From: Natrarchaeobius halalkaliphilus | GTDB taxonomy: Archaea > Halobacteriota > Halobacteria > Halobacteriales > Natrialbaceae | Assembly: GCF_003841485.1 (NCBI RefSeq) | Contig: NZ_REFY01000002.1 | Coordinates: 496,001-560,000 of the forward strand | DNA length: 64,000 nt | Reading direction: 5' to 3' | Shown: piece after piece, positions 42,487 to 50,385 of the stretch | How positions within the stretch are numbered: position 1 is the stretch's first letter | Layout of the letters: each line of letters opens with the position of its first letter | Program-made: the position numbers and the translations under genes | The notes under the pieces: generated by a model | Told to the model about the DNA's origin: nothing | Seen by the model: the letters and a program-made list of their open reading frames with translations, nothing else | Databases searched by the model: none

Positions 42487-44772
42487 ATGGATGGATTTAC
42501 GTCGACAATCTCGTTTGAAGAGTTCGTCGATATGCCGGAGTTCTACGGGTCGGGCGCGGCAACGTATCGCCTGGCGATGGTAAAGGACCGTCGTGACTTC
42601 CTTGACTTATTCGAGGGCGCGCGTCACGTTGATGCAGTGACCTACGCGGAAACTCCTGAGTTACTGGTGGAGATGCTAACCGAGTACGAGATCGGCTCGT
42701 TGGACGTTCTTATTGGCAACTCCGACGATTACGCTGACCGAGTCAACGAAGTTTCGACGGCGCGCTCACTGGTGCAGCTTCGCCAGGATGGTCGGCTCAC
42801 GGTTCGATTGAAAAACCAGAAGACCGTTCACTCGAAGATTTACCGGATCGTGATGCCAGACGACACGGTGAGGCTCGTCCACGGTTCCGCAAATCTCTCG
42901 CGGAACTCTTGGGAGTACCACACGAACCAGATATCTGTGTTTACAACCGATGTGGGAACCGAGCTAGATGAAGAGTTTGAGAAGTTTATCGACCAGTATC
43001 GGGAAGCGTACAGCGACCAGACGCTCCTCGAAGGACTCGTTGAAGCGCTTGAAGAGGCTGATTCGACCGAAGAACGAGAAAATCACATCGAGTACTGGGT
43101 CGGAGTCGGAGATCTCGACGTGAGCGACACGGCCGCACTGAATCAAGATGCTGTAGAGGACCTGAAAGACGCCGCGGACCGAGTCACTGCCGTCGTTGAT
43201 GATCCGAAAAACGCCGACGAGACGGTCGCGTTCATCGAGGAACCCGAGAACGCAGACCGAACCATCGTCGGGCCAGAGGAATCAACAAGCGATGACGGAA
43301 CAACCGAGTCAGACGACGGTAACGAGTCACCAGATTTCGGGCTCGTGGAATCCGATCACGAAACGAACCTAACTGAGACACTCGATCGCCCACGGGTCAA
43401 AGCACCGGATGAGAAGATCCGGATGGGAACGAGCAAAGTGGATAAGGCCACAGCTGATGAGTTCGGAGTTAGCCTCCGTGACCGTGGCGCGACCGTTGAG
43501 GATCACAGTATCACCGCACCGTTGAGCGCGTACAACAACCAGGTGAAAGAATCTACAGCGATCCCGACGATGTCTGTCCTGCCAGAGGCAGAGCAAGTCG
43601 TGATCGGCGAAGACGACGAGATGATTCTGGTTGCCACTGACGAACCAACGCCTGAGGTTCTGAACCACTGCCTCGAAACGATCGAGAACTACATCGAGAC
43701 TGTCGAGAACCACGGTTACACGCAGTCTGAAACCGCAGTAATGGCACAAATGTACGAGGCGTTCCTCTACGGGTTCTGGGCTCCATTCGCTAACCAGTAC
43801 GCCGAGGCACTCTCCTCGCCGTCACGGACACTGGATAACGTTCTTCAACACCTCTATATCGAAGGGAAAAGCGACGCCGGTAAAGACAAACTCACCGAAT
43901 ACATCCTTCGACTCATCTCCGATAACACGGTCATCTCCGGCGTGGATGCGGACGACGTCGGAGTCGGTGAGATCCGCGGCATCCGCGAATGGGATACGTG
44001 CTTCCCGTACGCCATCATCGACGCCGAGAAACGCAAAATCCAGAACTGGAGTCCGATCCGGAACTACTGGGGGGACTGGACACCGACCAGCGTTGACCAG
44101 CCGTGCTTGATCTTCACGACGAACGACGCGCTACCCAAGTCGGAGTTCCGGAACCGAATGAAGATCCTGAGTATGGACGTCTCGTTCCCGTCGAACCCAG
44201 AAGATCCGGGATTCCAGGAAGCTCAAGAAGACCTCGCGGCCGTGTTAGAGCGACAGAACCCGATCTTTAGTTACGTCGCTCGACGGATGCTCACCGAGCA
44301 ACCGTGGACCGACGGTACCGGTACTATCGAAGACGTGCGCCGTATCGTTCGGGATTTCTACGAGGAAGCCGACCGAGACCAACCGGAGTACTTCCCTGCT
44401 GAGGAACCAGCCGAAAAAACGTACGACACGGGCCGGATAAAATGGCAGCGTGATATCCAGGGCGGCCGGGTCTCCTTCGAGCCCGAACCCAGTGCGATCA
44501 CCGCAGACTTCGACCGGGAAGAGTACGAAGTATACGACTACGAGAAGCGTCTCCCGAAACGGTTTATGTCCGACAAGTCCGGATCCAGCGTCTACATCGG
44601 AGCCCCAGACGACTTTGCAGAGTGGATCGGATACCCGGTTGAGGAACTGTTGAACGGTGGTGCTGGAGAAACAGGCGACGGTGTTTCTCAGTTAGGAGAC
44701 GGGGACGGAGACCATGAGAATGAGAGCGGTACTGAATCCAGTGGTATCCTCGCGCGGTTGCTCGGTAGATGA
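42487..44772 (+). CDS. PLD-nuclease domain fused to SF3/AAA-like P-loop ATPase
   Basis: 761 residues. Residues 1-180 form a phospholipase-D-like domain: H115 and K117 in VHSKIYR, then HGSANLSRNSWEYHTNQ (residues 132-148). Only one such motif is present, so a dimer would be needed. Residues about 210-300 are an acidic, Asp/Glu-rich linker. The C-terminal half has a P-loop, GKSDAGKD (460-467), a Walker B-like YAIIDAEKR (508-516) and an IFTTND segment (542-547) followed by EFRNRM, an arrangement like SF3/primase-type helicases or AAA+ ATPases. A nuclease tied to a nucleic-acid translocase resembles anti-phage defence proteins. It sits alone between pseudogenes and an IS remnant near a tRNA, so a mobile or defence role is likely but inferred. 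A palindromic repeat follows 8 bases after the stop. Confidence 0.82.
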   Translation: MDGFTSTISFEEFVDMPEFYGSGAATYRLAMVKDRRDFLDLFEGARHVDAVTYAETPELLVEMLTEYEIGSLDVLIGNSDDYADRVNEVSTARSLVQLRQDGRLTVRLKNQKTVHSKIYRIVMPDDTVRLVHGSANLSRNSWEYHTNQISVFTTDVGTELDEEFEKFIDQYREAYSDQTLLEGLVEALEEADSTEERENHIEYWVGVGDLDVSDTAALNQDAVEDLKDAADRVTAVVDDPKNADETVAFIEEPENADRTIVGPEESTSDDGTTESDDGNESPDFGLVESDHETNLTETLDRPRVKAPDEKIRMGTSKVDKATADEFGVSLRDRGATVEDHSITAPLSAYNNQVKESTAIPTMSVLPEAEQVVIGEDDEMILVATDEPTPEVLNHCLETIENYIETVENHGYTQSETAVMAQMYEAFLYGFWAPFANQYAEALSSPSRTLDNVLQHLYIEGKSDAGKDKLTEYILRLISDNTVISGVDADDVGVGEIRGIREWDTCFPYAIIDAEKRKIQNWSPIRNYWGDWTPTSVDQPCLIFTTNDALPKSEFRNRMKILSMDVSFPSNPEDPGFQEAQEDLAAVLERQNPIFSYVARRMLTEQPWTDGTGTIEDVRRIVRDFYEEADRDQPEYFPAEEPAEKTYDTGRIKWQRDIQGGRVSFEPEPSAITADFDREEYEVYDYEKRLPKRFMSDKSGSSVYIGAPDDFAEWIGYPVEELLNGGAGETGDGVSQLGDGDGDHENESGTESSGILARLLGR

Positions 44773-44780
44773 CCATCGTT

Positions 44781-44860
44781 TGATACGGTCTATTGTACCG
44801 ATTTACCGGTGGGACCGCAGACGGGCCGCGGTCCCACCGGCAATGGCTTACAATAGTCTA
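44781..44860. repeat. Palindromic intergenic element, copy 3
   Basis: Left arm TGATACGGTCTATTGTACC (44781-44799) leads to a stem CCGGTGGGACCGC; the right side GCGGTCCCACCGG (44828-44840) pairs with it perfectly over 13 bases, then CAATGGCTTACAATAGTCTA gives the outer arm. The right outer end has diverged from the expected GACCGTATCA. It lies 8 bases after the PLD/ATPase stop. Confidence 0.78.
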
Positions 44861-45087
44861 CCCTGGTGTGCGAGGGCAATTCGAGCGTCGGAAGGTGCTA
44901 CGGAAGCAGGAAACCAATTACCTCGAACGGGGTGAAGAAGAACGATACAGCCTCGAGGAATTCTGCCGAGTCATCTTTGACTCGCCCGAGTCCGTCCAGG
45001 AGAGATAACACGGTCAACGAATCAAATCGTGTCTCTCCCTCGGCGCCTAGCGCGAGCATCTCGACGACCACGACGAAACCGAAGAAC
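44861..45087. other. Intergenic region, possible gene remnant
   Basis: About 230 bases. A plus-strand frame to 45008 reads QFERRKVLRKQETNYLERGEEERYSLEE-like sequence that looks protein-like but has no start of its own. I cannot identify it; it may be a decayed gene left beside the IS630 element. Confidence 0.3.
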
Positions 45088-46119
45088 TGTATAGACGTTA
45101 GAAGTGGTCTCCCATTCCTGGGACAGAAAGCTGGTCGAACGCTGTATCGATCACGGTCGGTAGCTCGTCGAATGAGTCAAAGAATCGATCGCTCAGAGCC
45201 GCTTGAAGCGATCTTCAGCACTCTTTAACTTGGGTGAGTACGGGAGAGTACACTGGTAACGCCACGAACGTAAGGTCGTCCCGCCAGATCCGTGGCGGCC
45301 GACACGTAAAAGTACGGTAATCGAGCCATCTTCGAATTCATCACATAACGGTACGATGAACTGTTTTGCGTGTTTTGCGGTCACGTACTCTTCGAGCCGG
45401 GCGAAAATCGATCGTCATCCCCGTGAGCGCGCTCAACAGACGCGTCCAACCGCGCTGTTCGGAGGGCTCGACGACCGACCGCCTGTCGCGGGGAAACCAC
45501 GCGGCACCCGGCTCAACTTGCACAGGTTTCTGGTCTGATCGATGCAGACTACTGTGACGTCCATCTCCGTTCACGTTTTTTGAAGCCGTCGTTGAACTCA
45601 CCTCGCTCCGCTTCGTGGGCATCTACGTCTGAACGCCGCGGTTTTTGATAGCTCAGCCCCGCCTCTTTCAGCAACCGACGACAACTCGGATAAGAGTACG
45701 TCACGCCGTACGTGTCTTCGAGAAAATCTTGGACCAGCGCCGGCGTCCACGCCGGTGCGTCGATACCGATCTCGGTCGGTGGTTCGTGGACAGTTTCCTC
45801 GAACTCTTGCTGCTGTATTTCCGAGAGCTTCCGTTTCCTTCCAGTTCGCTTGTCATCAGAGACGGCTTGCTCGAGCGGTTCGTCCGTGTCGAGTCGCATC
45901 AACCAGCTGTAGATCGTTCTCCGACCCGTACCGTACCACTCAGCGAGTTCAGTCTGTGTGACACCGTTTTTGTACGCAATTGCCGCCAACAACCGTTTCG
46001 TCGGCTTGTTTCCGTCAACACGGTCGAGAGCGTCTTGAAGTTCTTCGATGGAGATCTCATCGAGGTGGTCCATTACTGGAGTCTACGCTTTCTGGGCTGA
46101 AAGTTCTAACGACTACAAT
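45088..46119. mobile_element. IS630-family insertion sequence, degenerate
   Basis: About 1.03 kb. Ends carry related inverted repeats: left TGTATAGACGTTAGAA (45089-45104), right TTCTAACGACTACAA (46104-46118), whose complement reads TTGTAGTCGTTAGAA. Between them lies a transposase pseudogene (45098-46073). IS630 elements insert at TA; no clear duplication was confirmed. Confidence 0.7.
45098..46073 (-). pseudogene. IS630-family transposase, degenerate
   Basis: From ATG 46073 the N-terminal part is intact to about 45610: a helix-turn-helix LLAAIAYKNGVTQTELAEWYGTGRRTIYSWL, then SEIQQQEFEETVHEPPTEIGIDAPAWTPALVQDFLEDTYGV, VTYSYPSCRRLLKEAGLSYQKPR. Then the frame breaks. Fragments of the DDE domain follow: VCIDQT (first Asp), a middle region, and YSPVLTQVKEC with W replaced by TGA, then RSLQAALSDRFFDSFDELP, ending in TAA at 45098-45100. 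Total about 325 codons, the normal size. Several frameshifts and at least one nonsense codon inactivate it. Confidence 0.82.
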
Positions 46120-46313
46120 ATTATGCGGAATTCGTAGATCAGATGTCTGAATGTTCCGGCATCACTGCGCTACGACCCGACAGTTCTACTATTGGTCGAT
46201 TCAGTCGGTACCGAGAAAACCCGTCCGTTGATCCGAAAAGGCCAGAGAGTGTCTAGTGAACCAGCACGAGGCGACTCTGTTAGTCAGTCAGATGTGGTCG
46301 GTCGATTCGCTCC

Positions 46314-47153
46314 CTATGAACGGTCCGAACCAGCAGTTCCGGGATCGTCGAGAGGAACCAATCCAGTTGCCATCAATCGACGCACGATTGCGACGAGACC
46401 GTTATCGAATCCCCGACCAAACACCGCCTGTTCGTGCGACCGTTCACCCGTCTCTGCCTCGTGAAACGAACTCACGAGGATCGTACTCCGATCTACTAGC
46501 AGGATCCGGCTGATTTCCGTCTCGTCATCGGTCAGTGCTGCTCCGCTTAGCCATTCCAGGCCAGAGACGAACACCTCCGCGTTCGGAAGGCGGTCCTGCA
46601 CGCGCTCGCGTAACGTCCCGGATATCGTGCCGACGATGATCGTGACCCCACGCTGCTGGGCCGCCTTGAGGGAGTCGAACAGGGTGTCGGTGACAACAGA
46701 ATCGTGTCCGATCACGAAGACGAGTTCGTTTTCGGCTTCATCGAGTAACTGGTGTGCCCGATTCGTGATCGGAACGTTCCCGGATAATGCCCACACTTCG
46801 TGTGCGGTCCCCGCGTCACTATCGAAGTTCGCCGGTTCGAGATCTTGTAGCGTCTCGTGTAATAACTCGGTTCGCGATTCGTATTCGTCCCGAAGCGTTT
46901 CAGTCGCTTCAGCGAACGAGACGGAGCGAAACTGCTGAGGATTCGAGTGTTGGACTTCCACGAGTCCTTTCGTTTCTAAGACGCGAATCGCGTCGTACAC
47001 ACGAGTTCGCGGGACTTCGGAGATCTCACTGATGTCCTTGGCTGTCCCTCGTGGAAGTCGTGATAGCGCCACGAACGCCCTGGCCTCGTACTCTTTGAGC
47101 CCGAGCTGCTGGAGGAGTTCGACCGCCTGTTGCTGATCTGTAAGTTCATCCAT
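46314..47153 (-). CDS. TrmB-like transcriptional regulator A
   Basis: 279 residues from ATG 47153 (MDELTDQQQAVELLQQLGL). The N-terminal winged helix carries LKEYEARAFVALSRLPRGTAKDISEISEVPRTRVYDAIRVLETKGLVEVQ, the TrmB pattern. A coiled linker and a second part (VWALSGNVPITNRAHQLLDEAENELVFVIG, SLKAAQQRGVTIIVGTISGTLRERVQ) form the ligand-sensing domain of the PLD-like fold seen in TrmB family members. It would repress or activate by sensing sugars or another ligand. The divergent paralogue at 47534 shares ISEVPRTRVYDA and domain layout. Targets are unknown. Confidence 0.85.
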   Translation of the reverse strand: MDELTDQQQAVELLQQLGLKEYEARAFVALSRLPRGTAKDISEISEVPRTRVYDAIRVLETKGLVEVQHSNPQQFRSVSFAEATETLRDEYESRTELLHETLQDLEPANFDSDAGTAHEVWALSGNVPITNRAHQLLDEAENELVFVIGHDSVVTDTLFDSLKAAQQRGVTIIVGTISGTLRERVQDRLPNAEVFVSGLEWLSGAALTDDETEISRILLVDRSTILVSSFHEAETGERSHEQAVFGRGFDNGLVAIVRRLMATGLVPLDDPGTAGSDRS

Positions 47154-47533
47154 AGGTCCCAACCTGGGCTACCAATTACTGGTAGCTCGTCTACCGTGTG
47201 GCGCTCTATCGGGAAGATGTTTCCCCTCCTCACTCACACGTCAGTTCTCGATTACGCAATCGGATTAGACGGTGTTCAGTGATTTTTCAAAACTCTGCAG
47301 GACAGGATGAGTTCGATTGTGATTCGTCGAGTGACAAAGCCGTCAAAGAATCGACCACCAGAATCGGCGTTTCGCTCTGTAGTCCATTCTTCACCCAGAT
47401 AATCACAGTAAGTGTTTAGGGCACGGGCACCAACCTCGTACTGGCGCACAGTTACAGAGTAGGTCCCAACCACGCTGGCGCTGTGTGCCACCTCTCGAGG
47501 CAGATTCCCCGCCAGCAACATCGAACTGTACTC
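47154..47533. promoter_or_regulatory. Intergenic region shared by divergent TrmB-like genes
   Basis: About 380 bases between two paralogous regulators transcribed away from each other. It should carry both promoters and probable binding sites. A TTTTTCAAAACTCTGCAGG stretch (47282-47300) is AT-rich. I found no supported ORF. Confidence 0.4.
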
Positions 47534-48328
47534 ATGAACGAAAACCCATCAGATGAACCATATAAAGTCGCGATCAGTCAGCTCGAAGCGGTGGGACTGA
47601 GTGCGTACGCTGCTCGGACGTTTGTCGCTCTCGCCACACTCGGGGAAGGAACCGCACAGGACGTGAGTGACATCTCAGAGGTGCCCAGAACGCGCGTCTA
47701 CGATGCCGTTAACGAACTGGAAGATCGAGGACTGGTCGATGTCCACCAGTCCACGCCCAAACGGTTCTGGGTGATTTCGTCGGAAACCACCGGACGAATC
47801 TTCGAACAGGAGTACTCACAGCGGGTTAGTGAACTCGTTGCCGCACTCGATTCACTCGAGCCGGTTGCGCGCTCGGACGAACAACGCGGAGTCTGGACGG
47901 TGACGGGGCGTAAGACGGTTGCAACCAGAGTGATCGACTTTATCGAGAGCGCAGACGAGGAAGTGGTCTACATGACCGTTGGAGACCTCCTTACTGGGGA
48001 TACAATTGACAGCTTGCGCGCAGCGAGTGAGCGAGGCGTTTCGATCAAATTGGGGACGATGGAACAGACAATACAGGAGGACATTCGTGAAGCGATTCCG
48101 GAAGCTGAAATGTTCGAGTCGCTCTGGGTCTGGTCGGATACTCCTGCCGGACGGCTGCTCATGGTGGATAACGAGAAAACGCTCGTAAGCGTCCTCGCCG
48201 ATGGAACCGGCGACAACCAACTGGAACGGGAAGATGAGACCGCAATCTGGGGGTCTGGAGGGACCAATAGTTTAGTTATCGTCCTCAAAGCGATGTTTAC
48301 GTGGCAACTCAATGGGAATCGGACGTGA
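47534..48328 (+). CDS. TrmB-like transcriptional regulator B
   Basis: 264 residues from ATG 47534 (MNENPSDEPYKVAIS). The winged helix reads LSAYAARTFVALATLGEGTAQDVSDISEVPRTRVYDAVNELEDRGLVDVH, then a coiled linker and the sensor part: GVWTVTGRKTVATRVIDFIESADEEVVYMTVG and SLRAASERGVSIKLGTMEQTIQEDIREAIPEAEMF. It is the paralogue of the gene at 46314; the two may repress each other across the shared intergenic region, in analogy to divergently arranged regulator pairs (inference). The sensed ligand is unknown; no transport or sugar gene lies beside it. Confidence 0.85.
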   Translation: MNENPSDEPYKVAISQLEAVGLSAYAARTFVALATLGEGTAQDVSDISEVPRTRVYDAVNELEDRGLVDVHQSTPKRFWVISSETTGRIFEQEYSQRVSELVAALDSLEPVARSDEQRGVWTVTGRKTVATRVIDFIESADEEVVYMTVGDLLTGDTIDSLRAASERGVSIKLGTMEQTIQEDIREAIPEAEMFESLWVWSDTPAGRLLMVDNEKTLVSVLADGTGDNQLEREDETAIWGSGGTNSLVIVLKAMFTWQLNGNRT

Positions 48329-48471
48329 GCGAAGAGACTCCTGTCACCCGCCGGATCACGAAATGATTATGACCGATGTTAGCATACGGATTGCCACGGT
48401 CACTCTCCCGGTGGTCAGTGCGTGTCCATAACCCAGAGCCGGAGGGTGAGCACTGTCCAGAGGTGTATACA

Positions 48472-48756
48472 ATGAATGAGGAGGATACTTCCGGGGGAAC
48501 GGATGTACCGATTACAGAAACGACCCATAGTTCTGAGCCACCCGTCGGAACTGTGCGCGGTAATTGGATGGAGTCAGAGCACTCGAGTGTGGCTGTCGTC
48601 GAGGCGGTTGCTGCGGCGACGAACCGTGATCTCTTTTCGATACCACCGTTGTACGAACAGGTAGATCCCGACGCGCTAGATAGACTCGTGACAGCGGCGG
48701 AAACGGACGCTCAACGGACGCTTCACGTCTCGTTTCGGTACGAGGGGTGGAAGTAA
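48472..48756 (+). pseudogene. HalOD1-domain protein with a C-terminal frameshift
   Basis: From ATG 48472, about 94 residues: SVAVVEAVAAATNRDLFSIPPLYEQVDPDALDRLVTAAETDAQ then LHVSFRYEGWK and stop. This follows the HalOD1 output domain, a haloarchaeal module used in signalling. Family members continue with a further beta-strand set. In the +1 frame the sequence right after, GTGGAAGTAACCGTTTGG and on to TGA at 48812, reads VEVTVWTNGNIEVSVDV, the expected end. The shift falls at the run GGGG (48744-48747). So the gene has lost its tail by one base, or the base is a sequencing error. It lies directly downstream of TrmB-like B. Confidence 0.7.
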
Positions 48757-48823
48757 CCGTTTGGACAAATGGGAACATCGAGGTCTCCGTCGACGTAGAT
48801 GGACGGGAATGAACGTGTCACAC

Positions 48824-48895
48824 GTCTGCTGTAAGTCAGTACCGGCGCACCCGGCACCCGGTCTCCGGATACGCCGGTACTGACTTACAGCAGAC
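48824..48895. repeat. Palindromic intergenic element, copy 4
   Basis: Perfect 24-base arms: GTCTGCTGTAAGTCAGTACC plus GGCG (48824-48847) and the complement (48872-48895), with a 24-base middle. Beyond the right arm CGTATCA gives the TGATACG outer end seen in the other copies. It is the best-preserved copy. It lies between the HalOD1 gene and the convergent DUF7344 gene. Confidence 0.9.
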
Positions 48896-48916
48896 CGTAT
48901 CAGTCGCGACGATCCG

Positions 48917-49249
48917 TCACCGTAGTTCGTCGGTGATGAAGGCAATGAGTTTCTCTACGCGTGTGGTAGCGTGATACCGAACAGTATCACTTTGTGCATC
49001 ATAATCAATAACGCCTGCTTCCGCTAGCTTTGGAAGGTGGGCGTGGTACAATGTCATCTTGAGGTGAGAGGGAGATCGATGAGGCCGCTCTGTACGTACG
49101 TTTGCGCTATTGATCCGATCCACCAACTCGTCGATATCCACGGCACCATCTTCGTTTTCGATGAGGTGGTGGAGGATCTGTTGTCTGCACTGGTCGGTGA
49201 CCAGTTCTAGTGCTACCTCGGTCGTGACAGTTTGGGTGTTGACATTCAT
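48917..49249 (-). CDS. DUF7344-type winged-helix protein
   Basis: 110 residues from ATG 49249 (MNVNTQTVTTEVALELVTDQ); upstream in-frame ATGs at 49264 and 49303 are possible. It shows helices VALELVTDQCRQQILHHLIEN, a stretch DIDELVDRINSANV, then PSHLKMTLYHAHLPKLAEAGVIDYDAQSDTVRYHATTRVEKLI, the recognition helix and wing of the family. It is a small regulator, a paralogue in kind of the gene at 18106. The HalOD1 gene and a receiver-domain remnant nearby make a signalling cluster plausible. Confidence 0.8.
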   Translation of the reverse strand: MNVNTQTVTTEVALELVTDQCRQQILHHLIENEDGAVDIDELVDRINSANVRTERPHRSPSHLKMTLYHAHLPKLAEAGVIDYDAQSDTVRYHATTRVEKLIAFITDELR

Positions 49250-49293
49250 AGTAAGGTCCACCATGTTTCGTCTGGACCTCGGTACGCACGAAC

Positions 49294-49640
49294 ATGGATG
49301 CATACCGTAACAACGGCCACGTGGTAACCCCTGTCGTTAATCCAGATCATCACACAAACACTTTTCCGCTCGTCAACGGACACCACTCGAACGTACCGCT
49401 GATTCGGGTATCGCTTCCAAATCGCGTCCTCTTGAATTTAGATCTGTCCGAGATGGACGAGTGTGACGTTCATGAAACGATCAGAGATGATCCACAACTC
49501 CGATGAATACCTGCAATCGTACTCACGGGTTCCGAGGCAACAGAGGATATTACGAAGGGTAATAACGTAAGCATGAACGCGTATCTCACGAAGTCGACTG
49601 ATCCAAACGAGTTCGACTAGATTGTGAGAGTCATGGAAAA
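49294..49640 (+). pseudogene. Receiver-domain (response regulator) remnant
   Basis: The frame contains RVLLNLDLSEMDECDVHETIRDDPQLR (phosphoacceptor strand), then TGA (49504-49506), then in the same frame IPAIVLTGSEATEDITKGN (conserved Thr/Ser switch) and MNAYLTKSTDPNEFD (conserved Lys), then TAG at 49618-49620. Two in-frame stops make it a dead gene. The N-terminal acidic pocket is degraded. It is a relative of the receiver protein on the minus strand at 49921. Confidence 0.65.
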
Positions 49641-49920
49641 TCCCGGCTCAGACAGGTCCCACTTCCGCCGATTCGAGAATGATTTCTACAGCCCTCGGAT
49701 AGGTGCCACTTCTGCTGAGAGATCCACATAAATCAGGAACTGCCGAAAGGTTGCGGGTTGTTCTGAATAAGAGGGTACACAGAGCGATCCTGAAAGAAAA
49801 TTTTGGGTAGCGGTTACTGAATCATCCGTCGTACACATGTATTCAAACAGTAACGAGAATCAGTATACAGTCTGAGAACTGTGGAAAATATCCGTTGTAA
49901 AGAGAAGTGTCGGGAACTCA
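49641..49920. other. Intergenic region
   Basis: About 280 bases, AT-richer than the core. It follows the receiver pseudogene and ends at the convergent stop of the pseudo-receiver. Nothing supported. Confidence 0.35.
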
Positions 49921-50385
49921 TCAATTATTGGGTGCTGACTGGTGAACAATCGCAAGCCAGAACTCCTCGACTGACTGGACGAAGTCGATAAACTCATCCG
50001 GTTCAACCGGCTTCTGGATGTATTGATCTGCGTCGAGACCATGCGATTTAGCGATGTCTTCTTCCGTCTCTGAACTCGTGAGGATGACGATGGGGATCGC
50101 AGAGAACGCTGGCTCGTTGTTCAACTCGGCAAGGACTTCCATACCGCTCTTTCCGGGTAACCGTGGTTCAAGCAAGATCAGATCGGGGCGGGGTCTATCT
50201 GCATAATCATCGCGCTGGTTGACGAAATCGAGTGCGGCCTCACCATCGGAGACGACGTGGAGATTATTGACTATTTTTGCATCTTTGAACGATTCCGTAA
50301 AGAGACGACTATCTCCGGGATTTGGTTCAACTAACAAAATTTCAATCGGTTCCTGTGATTGTTCGTCCGCTGAATCTGAAGGCAT
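49921..50385 (-). CDS. Pseudo-receiver protein (REC fold, phosphoacceptor Asp replaced by Glu)
   Basis: 154 residues, single REC domain of the Rcp1 type. ILLVEPNPGDSRLFTESFKDA is the first strand; in normal receivers the sequence is VEDNP, so one acidic residue of the Mg2+ pocket is Pro. DLILLEPRLPGKSG carries Glu where the phosphorylated Asp is expected (LILLDLxLP). The switch Thr (VILTSSETEEDI) and Lys (YIQKPV) are kept. It is thus unlikely to be phosphorylated normally and may work in a constitutive, Glu-mimic state or by protein binding. No output domain. A decayed receiver sits next to it. Confidence 0.85.
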   Translation of the reverse strand: MPSDSADEQSQEPIEILLVEPNPGDSRLFTESFKDAKIVNNLHVVSDGEAALDFVNQRDDYADRPRPDLILLEPRLPGKSGMEVLAELNNEPAFSAIPIVILTSSETEEDIAKSHGLDADQYIQKPVEPDEFIDFVQSVEEFWLAIVHQSAPNN

